Position numbers and translations under genes: made by a program. Shown piece after piece: positions 15,689-25,709 of a stretch of DNA of 64,000 nt. The notes beneath the pieces are model-generated. The model did no database searches. It saw only the letters and a program-made list of their open reading frames with translations, and was not told the DNA's origin. Source of the stretch: Verrucomicrobiales bacterium. GTDB taxonomy: Bacteria; Verrucomicrobiota; Verrucomicrobiia; Verrucomicrobiales; DEV007. The DNA lies in contig JARGPI010000028.1 of NCBI GenBank assembly GCA_029213005.1, positions 1 to 64,000 on the forward strand, written 5' to 3'. The first letter of the stretch is position 1; each line of letters begins with the position of its first letter.

Positions 15689-18256
15689 ATGAGTCTTTTG
15701 AGAGAGTTCTTCCGGGCGTGGACCTGGAAAATGGCGTGGCGGGACAGTCGGAGAGACCGTCGTCGATTGTTGCTTTTTTCCTCGTCGATCGTGTTCGGGA
15801 TCGCAGCCCTGGTGTCGATTGGTTCTCTGCGGGACAATTTTCAAACCGCGATTGACGAACAGGCCAAGGAATTGCTCGGTGCGGACCTGATGCTGGCCTC
15901 GCGCCGTGAGTTTTCCGATGCGGTGGAGGAGAAGATCGGGGAAATCCCGGGTCAGCGGGTTGATGAAACCAGCTTCATGACGATGCTGCGCTTTACCGAC
16001 GCGGATGATGCGACGCGTCTCGTTCAAATCCGTGCGTTTGACGAGGGCTTTCCCTTTTACGGCCGGGTCGCCACCGAACCCGCGGGCGCCTGGCAGGATT
16101 CCATCGCCGGTAAAGGTGTGGTGCTGGAGCGGAGTCTTCTTGATCAATTTGACGCAAAAATCGGGGATAACGTCCAGATCGGGGAGCTGAAGACAAAGAT
16201 TCTCGGTTATCTGGTCGAAGCGCCGCCGCGCCCCAGTGCGTTTGCCGCCTTTGCGCCTTCTGCCTACCTGTCACCTACTGTGCTCGAGGAGACAAAGCTT
16301 TTAGGGAACCGAAGTATGGCTCGCTACCGGAGTTATTTTAAAACACCGCCGGAAGTGGATGTCGATGAGGCAATCCTCACTAAAGAAACGGAGCAATTTT
16401 ACACGGAAGAGGGAGTGTCCTCCCAATCCGTTGAAGGGAGGAAAAAGAGTCTGGGCCGGGTTCTGGATAATCTTTATAGTTTTCTCAGTCTGATCGGTTT
16501 TATGGCGCTGCTGCTTGGGGGAATCGGCATTGCGAGTGCGATTCATGTACATATTCTGAGCCGGTTGGGAACGGTGGCGACCCTTCGGTGTATCGGGTGT
16601 ACGACGACTCAGGCCTTTGCTATATTTTTGGTGCAGGGGTTTATTCCCGGTTTGTTCGGTAGTTTTGTCGGAACGGGGCTCGGGGTGCTGATTCAAAAGG
16701 TGACACCGATGATGGTCAAGGGCGTGCTGCCGTTTGAATTCGCTACCGCAGTTTCGTGGACTGCTATTTTCAGTAGCATCGGGATCGGGTTGCTACTCTG
16801 TATCAGTTTTGCTCTGCTGCCTCTGATTCGGGTGCGACGCATCTCACCTCTGGCAGCACTGCGGGCCGGAGTTAATAACCCCACCCGGTTATCGCGTGAT
16901 CCCTACTTCTGGACTGTCGTCGGAATCCTTACGGTAGTTTTGCTGATTGCCGGATTTGCCTTGAGTCCGCAGAAGCGGCCTTATCTGGGGGCCGGATTTG
17001 TCGGCGGTCTGGGACTTGCGATGGGGATGTTGGCGCTGATAGCAAAAGGGATCAGTCGACTGGCGCATCGGTACCGTGGAAATCTTCCCTATCCTCCGCG
17101 ACAGGGTCTGGCGAATCTGCATCGACCGAGAAACCAGACGATGCCCTTCATGGTGTCCATCGGGCTGGGGGTGTTTTTGATCGTGACGATGTTATCGACT
17201 TCGAAAATGTTGTCGTCGCAATTTGATCCTTCAGCTCAGAGTGGCGAGGCGAACTTGTTTTTGATCGATGTGCAATCGGATCAAAAAGAGGGAATAGAGA
17301 ATTTGATCGATGAGAGCGGGATGAAATTGATCGATTCGGCACCGATGATTTCAATGCGGTTGACCCACCTTAACGGGAAAGAGATCTCCGAGGTCCAAAA
17401 GGATGATGAGACTAAAGTGCCGGGTTGGATTGTGCGGAGAGACTTCCGGTCCACCTATCGATCCTCTCTGGTGGATACAGAGGAATTGGTGGAGGGAACC
17501 TGGGTTGGGAAAGTAGAGGGTTTCGATTTTGACGAACCGGTTCCGGTGTCGATCGGCGAAGGTATTGCGAAGGATTTGAAGGTGTCGCTGGGTGATACGA
17601 TCGGTATGGATGTCCAGGGCCTGCCGCTGACCTTAACGATCGCGAGCGTTCGAAAAATCGATTGGGAGCACATGGGGCTTAATTTCTTTCTCGTTTTTCC
17701 CGAGGGGGTTCTCGAAGATGCTCCCGGGTTTCAGATCTTAACAACGCGCGCCGAAGGGTCCCGCGAGTCCGGAGATTTGCAGCGTAAAATATCGATCGGA
17801 TTTCCGAATGTGACCGTTTTCGATACTACCCTGATCCTGAAAACGGTGGAATCGATCGTGGAGAAAGTTGGCTATGTGATTCGCTTTATGTCTCTATTTA
17901 CCGTCGGTGCTGGAATCATTATTTTGATAGGTACGATCCTCTCCGGACAACGTGACCGCATCGAAGAAAGTGTCCTGCTGCGAACGCTCGGAGCATCACG
18001 AAATCAGATCAGAAGTATTCTTTTGACGGAGTATTTCGCTCTCGGGCTTTTTGCTGCCGTTACCGGTGGTCTATTGGCGATTGTGGCGACCTGGGCGCTG
18101 GCGACTTTTGCTTTTAAGGTTGAATTTTTGACCCACCTCCGTCCCGTATTCTGGGCGACGGTGGTGACGAGCGTTCTCTGCGCTGCTTTCGGAATGTTAT
18201 TGAGTCGGGGAGTCACGAATCATCCTCCGCTGGCCGTTTTGCGAGGGGAGCGGTAG
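15689..18256 (+). CDS. ABC transporter permease, FtsX/MacB superfamily (YbbP-like, duplicated FtsX)
   Basis: 855 residues. One N-terminal membrane helix (about 27-45) is followed by an extracytoplasmic domain (45-250), three helices of the first FtsX core (255-375), two middle helices (about 405-455), a second periplasmic domain, and a second three-helix FtsX core (about 720-840, ending in LAVLRGER). The conserved motifs LGRVLDNLYSF and ATLRCIGCTTTQ match the duplicated FtsX layout of YbbP permeases, which with a YbbA-type ATPase are implicated in lipoprotein or lipid handling. No ATPase gene adjoins it. AGGGGG lies 13 bp before the ATG. It diverges from the alpha-2-macroglobulin operon across 285 bp with no other feature. 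Confidence 0.8.
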   Translation: MSLLREFFRAWTWKMAWRDSRRDRRRLLLFSSSIVFGIAALVSIGSLRDNFQTAIDEQAKELLGADLMLASRREFSDAVEEKIGEIPGQRVDETSFMTMLRFTDADDATRLVQIRAFDEGFPFYGRVATEPAGAWQDSIAGKGVVLERSLLDQFDAKIGDNVQIGELKTKILGYLVEAPPRPSAFAAFAPSAYLSPTVLEETKLLGNRSMARYRSYFKTPPEVDVDEAILTKETEQFYTEEGVSSQSVEGRKKSLGRVLDNLYSFLSLIGFMALLLGGIGIASAIHVHILSRLGTVATLRCIGCTTTQAFAIFLVQGFIPGLFGSFVGTGLGVLIQKVTPMMVKGVLPFEFATAVSWTAIFSSIGIGLLLCISFALLPLIRVRRISPLAALRAGVNNPTRLSRDPYFWTVVGILTVVLLIAGFALSPQKRPYLGAGFVGGLGLAMGMLALIAKGISRLAHRYRGNLPYPPRQGLANLHRPRNQTMPFMVSIGLGVFLIVTMLSTSKMLSSQFDPSAQSGEANLFLIDVQSDQKEGIENLIDESGMKLIDSAPMISMRLTHLNGKEISEVQKDDETKVPGWIVRRDFRSTYRSSLVDTEELVEGTWVGKVEGFDFDEPVPVSIGEGIAKDLKVSLGDTIGMDVQGLPLTLTIASVRKIDWEHMGLNFFLVFPEGVLEDAPGFQILTTRAEGSRESGDLQRKISIGFPNVTVFDTTLILKTVESIVEKVGYVIRFMSLFTVGAGIIILIGTILSGQRDRIEESVLLRTLGASRNQIRSILLTEYFALGLFAAVTGGLLAIVATWALATFAFKVEFLTHLRPVFWATVVTSVLCAAFGMLLSRGVTNHPPLAVLRGER

Positions 18257-18348
18257 CGACTTGTTTTGTGGCGTGGCGAACATGTCACAAACGAAGAGTC
18301 GTTTCTTTACTTCTTGTGCGAATATTGCGGGATCGGGCCATTTGTGTC

Positions 18349-19014
18349 ATGAATCCTGAACTTGTATCAAAAGCTTTTCTACTCGGATTGATTATGGCTT
18401 CGCCTATCGGTCCGGTGGGACTGCTTTGTCTGAAGAAAAACACCACAAACGATCGGTGGCGGGGCCTGGCTTCCGCTTTCGGGATGGCGATTGCCTATGC
18501 GATTATCTCGTTCTGTGTGGTATGTGGATTGAGGTCGGTGAGTGGAGTGCTGGAGACCTATCGTTGCCCACTTGAAATTATTGCCGGTGTTGCTCTCATC
18601 GTGATGGGTTGGCGGGGGATGCGCGGAAAAGAAACGGGGGAGCGGGGGCAAACCAGTCCGATGACTTACTTCCGGGATTTTCTCAGTAGTTTCGGGATGA
18701 CGCTGTTTAACCCGGTTCCATTTGCCACATTCGCCGTGATGATGACGACGATGAAGATTTTTCAGGGACAGATCAATCTATATATGGATATCAAATTGTC
18801 ACTTCTGATCATGGCGGGAACTCTTACCTTTTGGCTGGTGGTGAATCAAATGCTGCACCTTGTCAGAAAGGCGTCGACGTGGGATTTCTGTCGTTTGATT
18901 AGTAAGGGCGCTGCCGTGACCCTAATTCTCTTCGGAGCGGCCATGATCACCGCTGGCTTGAAGGGTTTTGCAGAGGCCAATCATACCGTAGCAAAATATC
19001 ATTCCAAATTCTGA
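18349..19014 (+). CDS. LysE/RhtB-family membrane exporter
   Basis: 221 residues with six predicted membrane helices. The N-terminal motif FLLGLIMASPIGPVGLLCL is the LysE-family hallmark (GxxxGPxxxxxL), and FNPVPFATF is the conserved second motif. Family members export amino acids or related small molecules. The ATG at 18349 is chosen because it gives a normal family N-terminus; an upstream in-frame start at 18268 adds a charged leader. It follows the permease by 92 bp on the same strand. Its last 16 bases overlap the end of the convergent serine hydrolase gene. Substrate not inferable. Confidence 0.75.
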   Translation: MNPELVSKAFLLGLIMASPIGPVGLLCLKKNTTNDRWRGLASAFGMAIAYAIISFCVVCGLRSVSGVLETYRCPLEIIAGVALIVMGWRGMRGKETGERGQTSPMTYFRDFLSSFGMTLFNPVPFATFAVMMTTMKIFQGQINLYMDIKLSLLIMAGTLTFWLVVNQMLHLVRKASTWDFCRLISKGAAVTLILFGAAMITAGLKGFAEANHTVAKYHSKF

Positions 19015-20168
19015 GCCCATTCAAGTGCAGTGGCGCGGACCTTTTTTGCCATAGTTTTCGAAGCTCCGCTGCCGCTTTGAGTCAGCATTACCGCCGTGAT
19101 GTTATTTTCCAAATCGATCCAGCAGTCGGTTCCGGATGATCCGGAGTGCCCAAGGACGGAGGGCGAGCCATTCTGATCAAATTCTCTGGCATGGAGCCCT
19201 CCGGAAACCGCAGAGCCTTTGGGGCTTTTTTCTACGAATTTCGCGAATGTCTCCGGCTTGAGGTAGGGCTTGCCCCGATGAGTTCCGCTATTCCGAATCA
19301 TTTCCAGCCAGGTCGCTATATCGGTGGCTGTCGATATGATGGCTCCACCGGAGGAGCTGTAGTGATTTTTCTCCGGGAGATCCCGTTTTTTGGGGAGAAT
19401 TAGTTTCCCGCTCTCTTTACTGATCAGATACCGGGTAGGCATATTGTCCGGGGCGCTGCCGGTTTCCCGGTAGGCGGTGGTTGTCAGCCCCAGTGGCAGG
19501 CTCAGTTCCTGGAGAAGGTATTCATTTCGGGGGAGACCTGAGGCGACTTCTCCAACCCGTGCCGCGATGTCGGTTCCAATCCCACTGTAGGCATAATTGG
19601 TGCCGGGTGCCGTCTGGAAAGGGTGCTTTACCGAGTAACCTTTGACGACTTTAGCTAGAGTTTTACCTTTGGTCCAGCTGGCAAACCAGGGCCTGCCACC
19701 TTCTTTGTAAAAGGAAAGCGCCCCACCGGTGTGAGTAAGAAGTTCAATGGTGGACGGAAGCCGTTTCATGGGGGTGCCATCAGCGAGTTTGGCATTTTTG
19801 TATTCCGTGAGATAGCGATCGATGGGTGCATTGATATCCAGTTGATTACTCTGGTGCAATCGGAACAGTACTGTGGCCAGCATGGGTTTGCTGATTGAGG
19901 CGACTATAACCGGAGCGTTTTTGCTAAACGGCTTTTGGCTTTTCAGATCGGAATACCCGAACGCCTCATGTAAAACGACTTCGCCGCGGTGGAGTATCAG
20001 AACACAGCCTCCCGCAAGGGTGCCGTTGGCGACTTGTTCATTTCCAAATGTGACCAGCGAAGGGAATGGTTTTACCTGCTGAGCTGATATTTCAAATTGA
20101 ATAAAGCAAAGGATCGAAAACAGGCCCGTAAATACCCAGTGATATCGAAGTGTGATCCATCTATTCAT
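18999..20168 (-). CDS. Exported serine hydrolase, class C beta-lactamase/DD-peptidase fold
   Basis: 389 residues from the ATG at 20168; a signal peptide with core FTGLFSILCFIQF ends near ISA-QQ. The nucleophile motif ASISKPM (SxxK) and TNYAYSGIG (YxS/N position) are present, followed by GGAIISTATDIATWLEM and a late GHSGSSGTD block in place of KTG. This fits the Beta-lactamase (PF00144) family of peptidases and esterases, not necessarily resistance enzymes. It is a monocistronic gene between the LysE-family exporter (convergent) and the hybrid kinase. Substrate unknown. Confidence 0.85.
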   Translation of the reverse strand: MNRWITLRYHWVFTGLFSILCFIQFEISAQQVKPFPSLVTFGNEQVANGTLAGGCVLILHRGEVVLHEAFGYSDLKSQKPFSKNAPVIVASISKPMLATVLFRLHQSNQLDINAPIDRYLTEYKNAKLADGTPMKRLPSTIELLTHTGGALSFYKEGGRPWFASWTKGKTLAKVVKGYSVKHPFQTAPGTNYAYSGIGTDIAARVGEVASGLPRNEYLLQELSLPLGLTTTAYRETGSAPDNMPTRYLISKESGKLILPKKRDLPEKNHYSSSGGAIISTATDIATWLEMIRNSGTHRGKPYLKPETFAKFVEKSPKGSAVSGGLHAREFDQNGSPSVLGHSGSSGTDCWIDLENNITAVMLTQSGSGASKTMAKKVRATALEWAQNLE

Positions 20169-20246
20169 AATTTGACCCTCAGATAGGGAGCTTCTCTGCG
20201 ACCAAGAGGAATGGCAATCCCGCAATAGAGGTACGGGGTGAATCCG

Positions 20247-23200
20247 CTAAGAGGCTAAACTAACTGCTGATGCCGCTGAGATGTCGGTCAATTCGATCAG
20301 GGTCCGGTCAAGATCCCGGTAGTCCAGAGGCTTCACCCTGACGGCGGAAACGACCTGTTGGGATTCCCCGCTTTCTTTCAGAAGATCGCTGAATCCGGTA
20401 AGGAGGATGATAGGTATGGAATCCCGGATGTCTTTGATTTTCCGGGCCAGGTCGAGGCCGGTCATTTTCGGCATCATCTGATCGGTTACAATCGCGGCAA
20501 TGCTGCAGGGAGATTTCTCGAATGCTTCCAGGGCATCGATTGGAGAATCAAAGGCATCAACGGTGTAACCCAGTTTCTCGAGAATTTTGCTGGTAGCCTT
20601 AAGGACCATCGGGTCGTCATCAATCACCATGACTGAGGGGCGCTGTAACTCTTTTTCTCCCGCTGGTTCCAGCGTTTGGAGTCCCTGTCTCAGGGCGCTT
20701 GCTGATTTTTCCGTGGAGGGTTCACCGACCGGAAATCTCATTTTGATGGCGGTGCCTTCTCCGGGAATGCTCTCCACCTCGATGCTCCCCGCTGACTCCT
20801 CAACAAACGAGTGAACCATGGAGAGTCCCAGCCCGGTGCCTTTCCCGACTTCTTTGGTGGTAAAAAAGGGATCAAAAATGCGCTGAATTGTTTCATCTTT
20901 CATTCCGCACCCGGTGTCTTCGATACTGAGTTCCCAGTGGTCACCCGATCCAGTTTGATGCAGGTTGAAACGAATCGTTCCGGTATTGATACCGATCGCA
21001 TGGGAGGCGTTGACTCCCATATTCATCAGCGCCTGCTCGAGCCGTTGTGGCGAACACCGTGTCCAGGCGGGAGCATCGGGAAGATCGGATTCAATCGCTA
21101 TCGTGGCCGGGATACTTCCTTTCAGGAGTCGGATCGCGTTCCGGGTCGATTCCGCGATATCGACGGTTGCGATACCGGGATCGGCTTTCCGCGCGAAGTG
21201 TAGTAAATCTTTAACGAGAACGGCTGCTTTGGTCGCCGCTTCTCCGCAAATATCCAGTGCTTCTTTCACATCGGGAAGAGCTCTTTCACCCCGGGATTCA
21301 ATATCGTCAGACGCGATCTGGGAGTGAACAATGATCGGCGAGAGGAGATTGTTGAAATCGTGAGCGATTCCCCCGGCGAGCGTTCCGACTGCCTCCATTT
21401 TTTGCGCCTGACGCATTTTCTTTTCGAATTCCTTCTGTTTCGAAATATCACGAATGCGCAATTGCCACTCTTCTCCCTCAATCGATTCGACGCGGCTCAA
21501 TGAAACCAGGGTTGGAACGAGGGTTTCTGATGAAGTCAGAACGTCGAAAGGTTTCTCCGGAGAATGATCTCCCGCCCGGGCATTCTGTAGCCATTGATCC
21601 ACTTCTGAATCCCCGGAAAAGTAGGTTGATAAAGGGCGGTCCACCAGACTGACTATTTCTTCCGGAGTCCGTTGGGTCAATGCCAGTGATTGGGGATTGC
21701 AGGCTACAATTCTCGAAGTGGCATCGACGATCAGAATGGCATCGGAGGAATTCTCGAACATATTCCGATACCGGGATTCAGAGCGAATCAGTTCGTTATG
21801 GATCGACTCGAGCTTCTGTTTAGCTCTGATGATATAGCGGGTTCGGAGGAGGTGGAATCCATAGCCAACGGCTAGTACGAGGGACGCAGCGGCGAGAGTA
21901 AACCACCACCGCTCCCAAATCGGCGGGTGCCATTCGAATTGCAGCTCCATTGAGTTTGCCGCAGGTGCCCGCCATGAATCCGTGCCCTCTACCTGGAGGG
22001 TGTGAATGCCATTTTTAAGATGGGGGATTTCGACATAGCCGTTGCGGGAAACCATCCATTTGGCATCATCAATTCTATACCTGAATTTTGTCTCATGCGG
22101 GAAACGGTAGTCCGGGATATGAAAGAGAAACTCGGCATTTTGAGTGGATCCGGTGAATTGTAGCTTTTTCATGCCACTGAGTTGAGGAAAATCCACCAGA
22201 TTGGCACTTACCATGCCGTCACGAATCGTGCGGGTTTCCACCAGGTTGATCGGTGATTGTGCCTGCCTGAAATCGGTAATCAGATCCTGCTCCGCCACCA
22301 CAAAGATCCGGCCCCAGGTTCCGAGGATAAGATCGCCATTGGGGCGGCGACGAAGAAAGGTCGGTTTCCGTCTCAAAATGTTAAATTCACCATCCCCGGG
22401 ATAGCTCTCTAATCTGTTGTACTTAAGATTGAAGAGCTTGAGCCGCTCGTTTTTGATGATCCACAGGGAATCGGGCGTGGGTCCTTCACAAACCGATGGC
22501 ACATCGGTATCAGGTAATCCCCGCAGTCTTATCGTGTCCTCATCGTTTCTGATTGAATATAAGCCCTGTGTGGTCGCAAGGAATACCCCTTGGTCATCGG
22601 TCATCGGACTCAAATCGTGAGTCATTAGAAGTTGGGTTTTCAGCTGCAACTCCATCGCGCCGGAATCGATATTCCAGCGGTATAGATAATTTTCGGTGGC
22701 CACCCATACGAGATTCTCTATCACCGTGATCTCATCCGCCCAATGCCGGATAGTGGCATGAAAGTTAACGGTTCCGGTTTTCGGATCGAAGGAGTGGAGT
22801 TGATTTCGACAGCAAAACCATAGCTTTCCGTTGGTATCGAATTGAGGCGCCAGTTTGACGTAATTCACTCCCTCGGTAGTGGGCAGGACGGCGAGCTTTT
22901 CCCAGGTGTTTTCATCAGGAGTAAGGCGTTGAATGGCATTCTCAAAAAATGCATAAATAGAACCGTCGCTATGACGAAGTGCACCGTAGATTTTATTAGC
23001 CTCATGTCGGGGTTCGCCGGTCAATTTCTCTATTTCTCCCTCAGATAGATCAATGCGAATTATGCCCTTCCGGGTCGCGGCGATGGTTTTGTTACTTTTG
23101 ATGGATGCCGGGAAACGGTAGTCTCCGTCATACATTTGAAGCTTTCCCTCACCCCATACGGCGAATTCTTCCACACCGAATGAAGGCATGGGGGTGAGCG

Positions 23201-24218
23201 CAATGCCATTTCTCTCGGTGGCGACCCACAGGACCCGGTTGGTATCGATCGCGATATCATTCACTGAGAATCCGCGGCGGGTGCCTCTCAAACGAATCTC
23301 GTCACCAAAATCCAGCAGTGAATTGTCTCCCAATTCGAGCCGGTACACCCCTCGTCCTGACTTGGTGCCGATCCATATTTGGTTCTTTACGCGGTCTTCC
23401 CGTAAAGTCGTCACGTTGAGATAACGGAGGTCCCGTGACAGTGGTATTTGCACCGAAGTTTGCTCTCCAGAATCCCGGTTTAGTCTTGTGATGGAATTGC
23501 CGCCGCCGAAAATTACTTCATTCCCATCTGATAGACAAATGCAGTTAGCAGGGGATCCGGAAGGACCATCCCGGTGAAAATAGTTTTTTATTTCTTTAGT
23601 CGTCGAATCATAGCAAATCAGGCCGTGGATGCCAGTTGCGAGCCAAAGTTCGTTCTGGCGTTGCGGGGAGATTGCGATATCGGAAATTGACCGGAACTTC
23701 TCGTCCTTTTCGATGGCGGTGAAATTTTTAGTCCCCGGATTGAATCGATACAAACCGTCCGTTGCCGAAATCCAGAAAGCATCGTCACCTGCTGAGGCGA
23801 AGGTCAAAAATTCAATCTCCTCGTTAGAATTAGGCTTGGGAAAAAACGCACCTTTCCCTGTTTTGGTTCCGACCCAACCGATTCCACCGGGAGTGAGGAA
23901 CCAGAGCTTCTCCGCTTTTCTTTCCTCCTCGAAAGCGAGAACTGTATCGTCGCGACCCTCTGGCAGTCCAATCGGGATGGGATCTCCACCGGTGAACAGG
24001 AGAATGCCATTTTCTCCACCGCTCCAGATAAATCCCGCCGTGTCTACGTGAAGGGTGTTGATCGAGCCGTCCGGAAGCTTTTTACCGGGGGTTACCGGCA
24101 CTGTTTTAAAAGGCCATGCGCTTGAGTCCGGGACACTCAGGCCTTCGGATCTGCAGAGCTGCGTGGCCAGGAAAAAAATTCCAAAGGCCAGACGCCAATT
24201 TCGGGGACAAATTGACAT
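20247..24218 (-). CDS. Periplasmic-propeller hybrid sensor histidine kinase with C-terminal receiver
   Basis: 1323 residues: signal peptide (1-25), a two-component-regulator propeller (about 30-690, repeats such as GLPEGRDDTVLAF and RENQLWLAT-like blades), a Y_Y_Y beta domain (about 690-760), one membrane helix (about 770-790), coiled linker, PAS (about 815-930), HisKA with His953 (GGIAHDFNNL), HATPase with GTGLGLSMV, and a receiver with Asp1246 (VTDQMMP). This resembles the hybrid two-component systems used by Bacteroidetes and related bacteria for polysaccharide sensing, but it lacks their AraC DNA-binding end; the H-box type (HDFNN) is that of HisKA kinases with separate outputs. An inverted repeat (24223-24278) lies just upstream. 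No carbohydrate locus adjoins it. Confidence 0.9.
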   Translation of the reverse strand: MSICPRNWRLAFGIFFLATQLCRSEGLSVPDSSAWPFKTVPVTPGKKLPDGSINTLHVDTAGFIWSGGENGILLFTGGDPIPIGLPEGRDDTVLAFEEERKAEKLWFLTPGGIGWVGTKTGKGAFFPKPNSNEEIEFLTFASAGDDAFWISATDGLYRFNPGTKNFTAIEKDEKFRSISDIAISPQRQNELWLATGIHGLICYDSTTKEIKNYFHRDGPSGSPANCICLSDGNEVIFGGGNSITRLNRDSGEQTSVQIPLSRDLRYLNVTTLREDRVKNQIWIGTKSGRGVYRLELGDNSLLDFGDEIRLRGTRRGFSVNDIAIDTNRVLWVATERNGIALTPMPSFGVEEFAVWGEGKLQMYDGDYRFPASIKSNKTIAATRKGIIRIDLSEGEIEKLTGEPRHEANKIYGALRHSDGSIYAFFENAIQRLTPDENTWEKLAVLPTTEGVNYVKLAPQFDTNGKLWFCCRNQLHSFDPKTGTVNFHATIRHWADEITVIENLVWVATENYLYRWNIDSGAMELQLKTQLLMTHDLSPMTDDQGVFLATTQGLYSIRNDEDTIRLRGLPDTDVPSVCEGPTPDSLWIIKNERLKLFNLKYNRLESYPGDGEFNILRRKPTFLRRRPNGDLILGTWGRIFVVAEQDLITDFRQAQSPINLVETRTIRDGMVSANLVDFPQLSGMKKLQFTGSTQNAEFLFHIPDYRFPHETKFRYRIDDAKWMVSRNGYVEIPHLKNGIHTLQVEGTDSWRAPAANSMELQFEWHPPIWERWWFTLAAASLVLAVGYGFHLLRTRYIIRAKQKLESIHNELIRSESRYRNMFENSSDAILIVDATSRIVACNPQSLALTQRTPEEIVSLVDRPLSTYFSGDSEVDQWLQNARAGDHSPEKPFDVLTSSETLVPTLVSLSRVESIEGEEWQLRIRDISKQKEFEKKMRQAQKMEAVGTLAGGIAHDFNNLLSPIIVHSQIASDDIESRGERALPDVKEALDICGEAATKAAVLVKDLLHFARKADPGIATVDIAESTRNAIRLLKGSIPATIAIESDLPDAPAWTRCSPQRLEQALMNMGVNASHAIGINTGTIRFNLHQTGSGDHWELSIEDTGCGMKDETIQRIFDPFFTTKEVGKGTGLGLSMVHSFVEESAGSIEVESIPGEGTAIKMRFPVGEPSTEKSASALRQGLQTLEPAGEKELQRPSVMVIDDDPMVLKATSKILEKLGYTVDAFDSPIDALEAFEKSPCSIAAIVTDQMMPKMTGLDLARKIKDIRDSIPIILLTGFSDLLKESGESQQVVSAVRVKPLDYRDLDRTLIELTDISAASAVSLAS

Positions 24219-24222
24219 AATT

Positions 24223-24278
24223 TATAATTACCATAAATCGAGAGAGGTTTAATCACAACTTATTTTATGGAAATTATA
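24223..24278. promoter_or_regulatory. Inverted repeat upstream of the hybrid kinase gene
   Basis: TATAATTACCATAAA (24223-24237) and TTTATGGAAATTATA (24264-24278) are inverted copies matching at 14 of 15 positions, with 26 bp between. The very AT-rich segment begins 5 bp upstream of the kinase ATG. It could be an operator, a looping site or part of the promoter. Seen directly; role inferred. Confidence 0.5.
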
Positions 24279-24317
24279 ACGTTAAGCGACTTACTGCCTT
24301 TCTTTTAGAGAGGGGGG

Positions 24318-25709
24318 CTAGATGTCGCAGCCCAGTTTCTCGATCCGGCTTTCCAGCATTTTCAGATCTTTCTCGTTTGTGAGGGATTCACGGGCATCCG
24401 CGATCAAAACCCGGAGCTCGTCTTTTAAGACTTCGTCGTGGCGGGAATTTTCCTGCATGGGTTGTTGGAGGAGGTAATCGAACATCTGTAGCAATTTAAA
24501 TACGATAACGGCGTCGTGTTTGCAGTAGAGTCGGAGTGCGGCAAAGATGACGTAGAGTAGTTCCTCCAGGCTGATCACCGAGATGATAGCTCGCGGCTCG
24601 CCGTCTTCGTCGAAGTGAATTTCATAGTCATCAAACATCATGCGGCGGGCGGTCAGATGAGTCAGATGATTGATGGCGGATAATGCTGTGCCCGGATCGT
24701 TAGTTCCCGGGGACATCGCCCGTACCGCGATCTCAGTGATATATTTAAATCCCAGTGCGTAGTTGTCTTTGACATAGCCGTCTCCGAAAAACTGAAAGCA
24801 GGATCTCATTTCCTCCTCGACTTCTTCGTCGACTTTTTTGCTGAGCCGCATCAGACGGGTATTCTCGAGCACGAACTCTCCCTGCAGAGGAATGACCTCG
24901 AGTAGTAGATCGTGTTTGATCGCCAGTTTGATTAGTATAGCGCGGTTGCAGACCTGGAAATATCCCGTTTTATTTGACCGGACTACCATGGCCTCCTTGA
25001 AGTCGGGCTTTGAAGCATGCTGGTTTCGTTCGTCGGTTTCCAATAGCTCGTCGAGTCTCTGAACTGTTTCGTCAGCAATTCGTTGCAGGATGTTGGTCAC
25101 CTGGATGGATTGCGAAATCGAATGAATAAAGTAAACAAATATCCCGAGGGAGGAGATGGCGAGCAGCACTGACAGTAGAATGGCGAGGCCGGGAAGCTGA
25201 TAGGAGTCATCGGAGGGCTCGATCGTGATCAGTACTATCAGACAGAACAGGATGGCTCCCAGAAATATACCGAGAATGACCTGGTGGCGAGTCGTTGAAA
25301 TCAATCCGGGGAGCAGCCGGGGGGAGTAGTTCGAGGCCGCCCGGTTTAACTGCGCCATCACCATGGTGAAGGTAAATACCGTTAGGGAAAGAAGTCCGCC
25401 GATAACGGTACTCAAAATGACCCGTGCGGTATCGCCGTCTTTGATTACGACCGATGGAGCATTCTCGAGCAGAAATGTCGTGATCTCGGTGGTATTGGCC
25501 CACAGCAGAGTAATTGCTGCCAATCCAAACAGAATGGAAATGATAGTGGGGATAAAACCCAAACTTGAAGTGATCCGACGGACTTCGGCACTTCCACGGT
25601 TTAGTAGGCGAACGATCATATAATTCGGTGTAAGCCAACCTTCTCTCCGGAAGGGGCGATTGCTATTGTTTTCTTCTGAGCCTTGTTGGCTAACCTTTTT
25701 CTTTACCAA
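24318..25709 (-). CDS. DUF2254 integral membrane protein
   Basis: 463 residues. Four membrane helices in the N-terminal half (about 50-70, 95-118, 140-160, 172-195) precede a soluble C-terminal region. The motif VFTFTMVMAQLNRAASNYSPR and the later YITEIAVRAMSPGTNDPGTA are hallmarks of DUF2254, a membrane family of unknown function. Its start overlaps the end of the AarF-like gene by 20 bp, so the two are translationally coupled. Confidence 0.85.
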   Translation of the reverse strand: MVKKKVSQQGSEENNSNRPFRREGWLTPNYMIVRLLNRGSAEVRRITSSLGFIPTIISILFGLAAITLLWANTTEITTFLLENAPSVVIKDGDTARVILSTVIGGLLSLTVFTFTMVMAQLNRAASNYSPRLLPGLISTTRHQVILGIFLGAILFCLIVLITIEPSDDSYQLPGLAILLSVLLAISSLGIFVYFIHSISQSIQVTNILQRIADETVQRLDELLETDERNQHASKPDFKEAMVVRSNKTGYFQVCNRAILIKLAIKHDLLLEVIPLQGEFVLENTRLMRLSKKVDEEVEEEMRSCFQFFGDGYVKDNYALGFKYITEIAVRAMSPGTNDPGTALSAINHLTHLTARRMMFDDYEIHFDEDGEPRAIISVISLEELLYVIFAALRLYCKHDAVIVFKLLQMFDYLLQQPMQENSRHDEVLKDELRVLIADARESLTNEKDLKMLESRIEKLGCDI

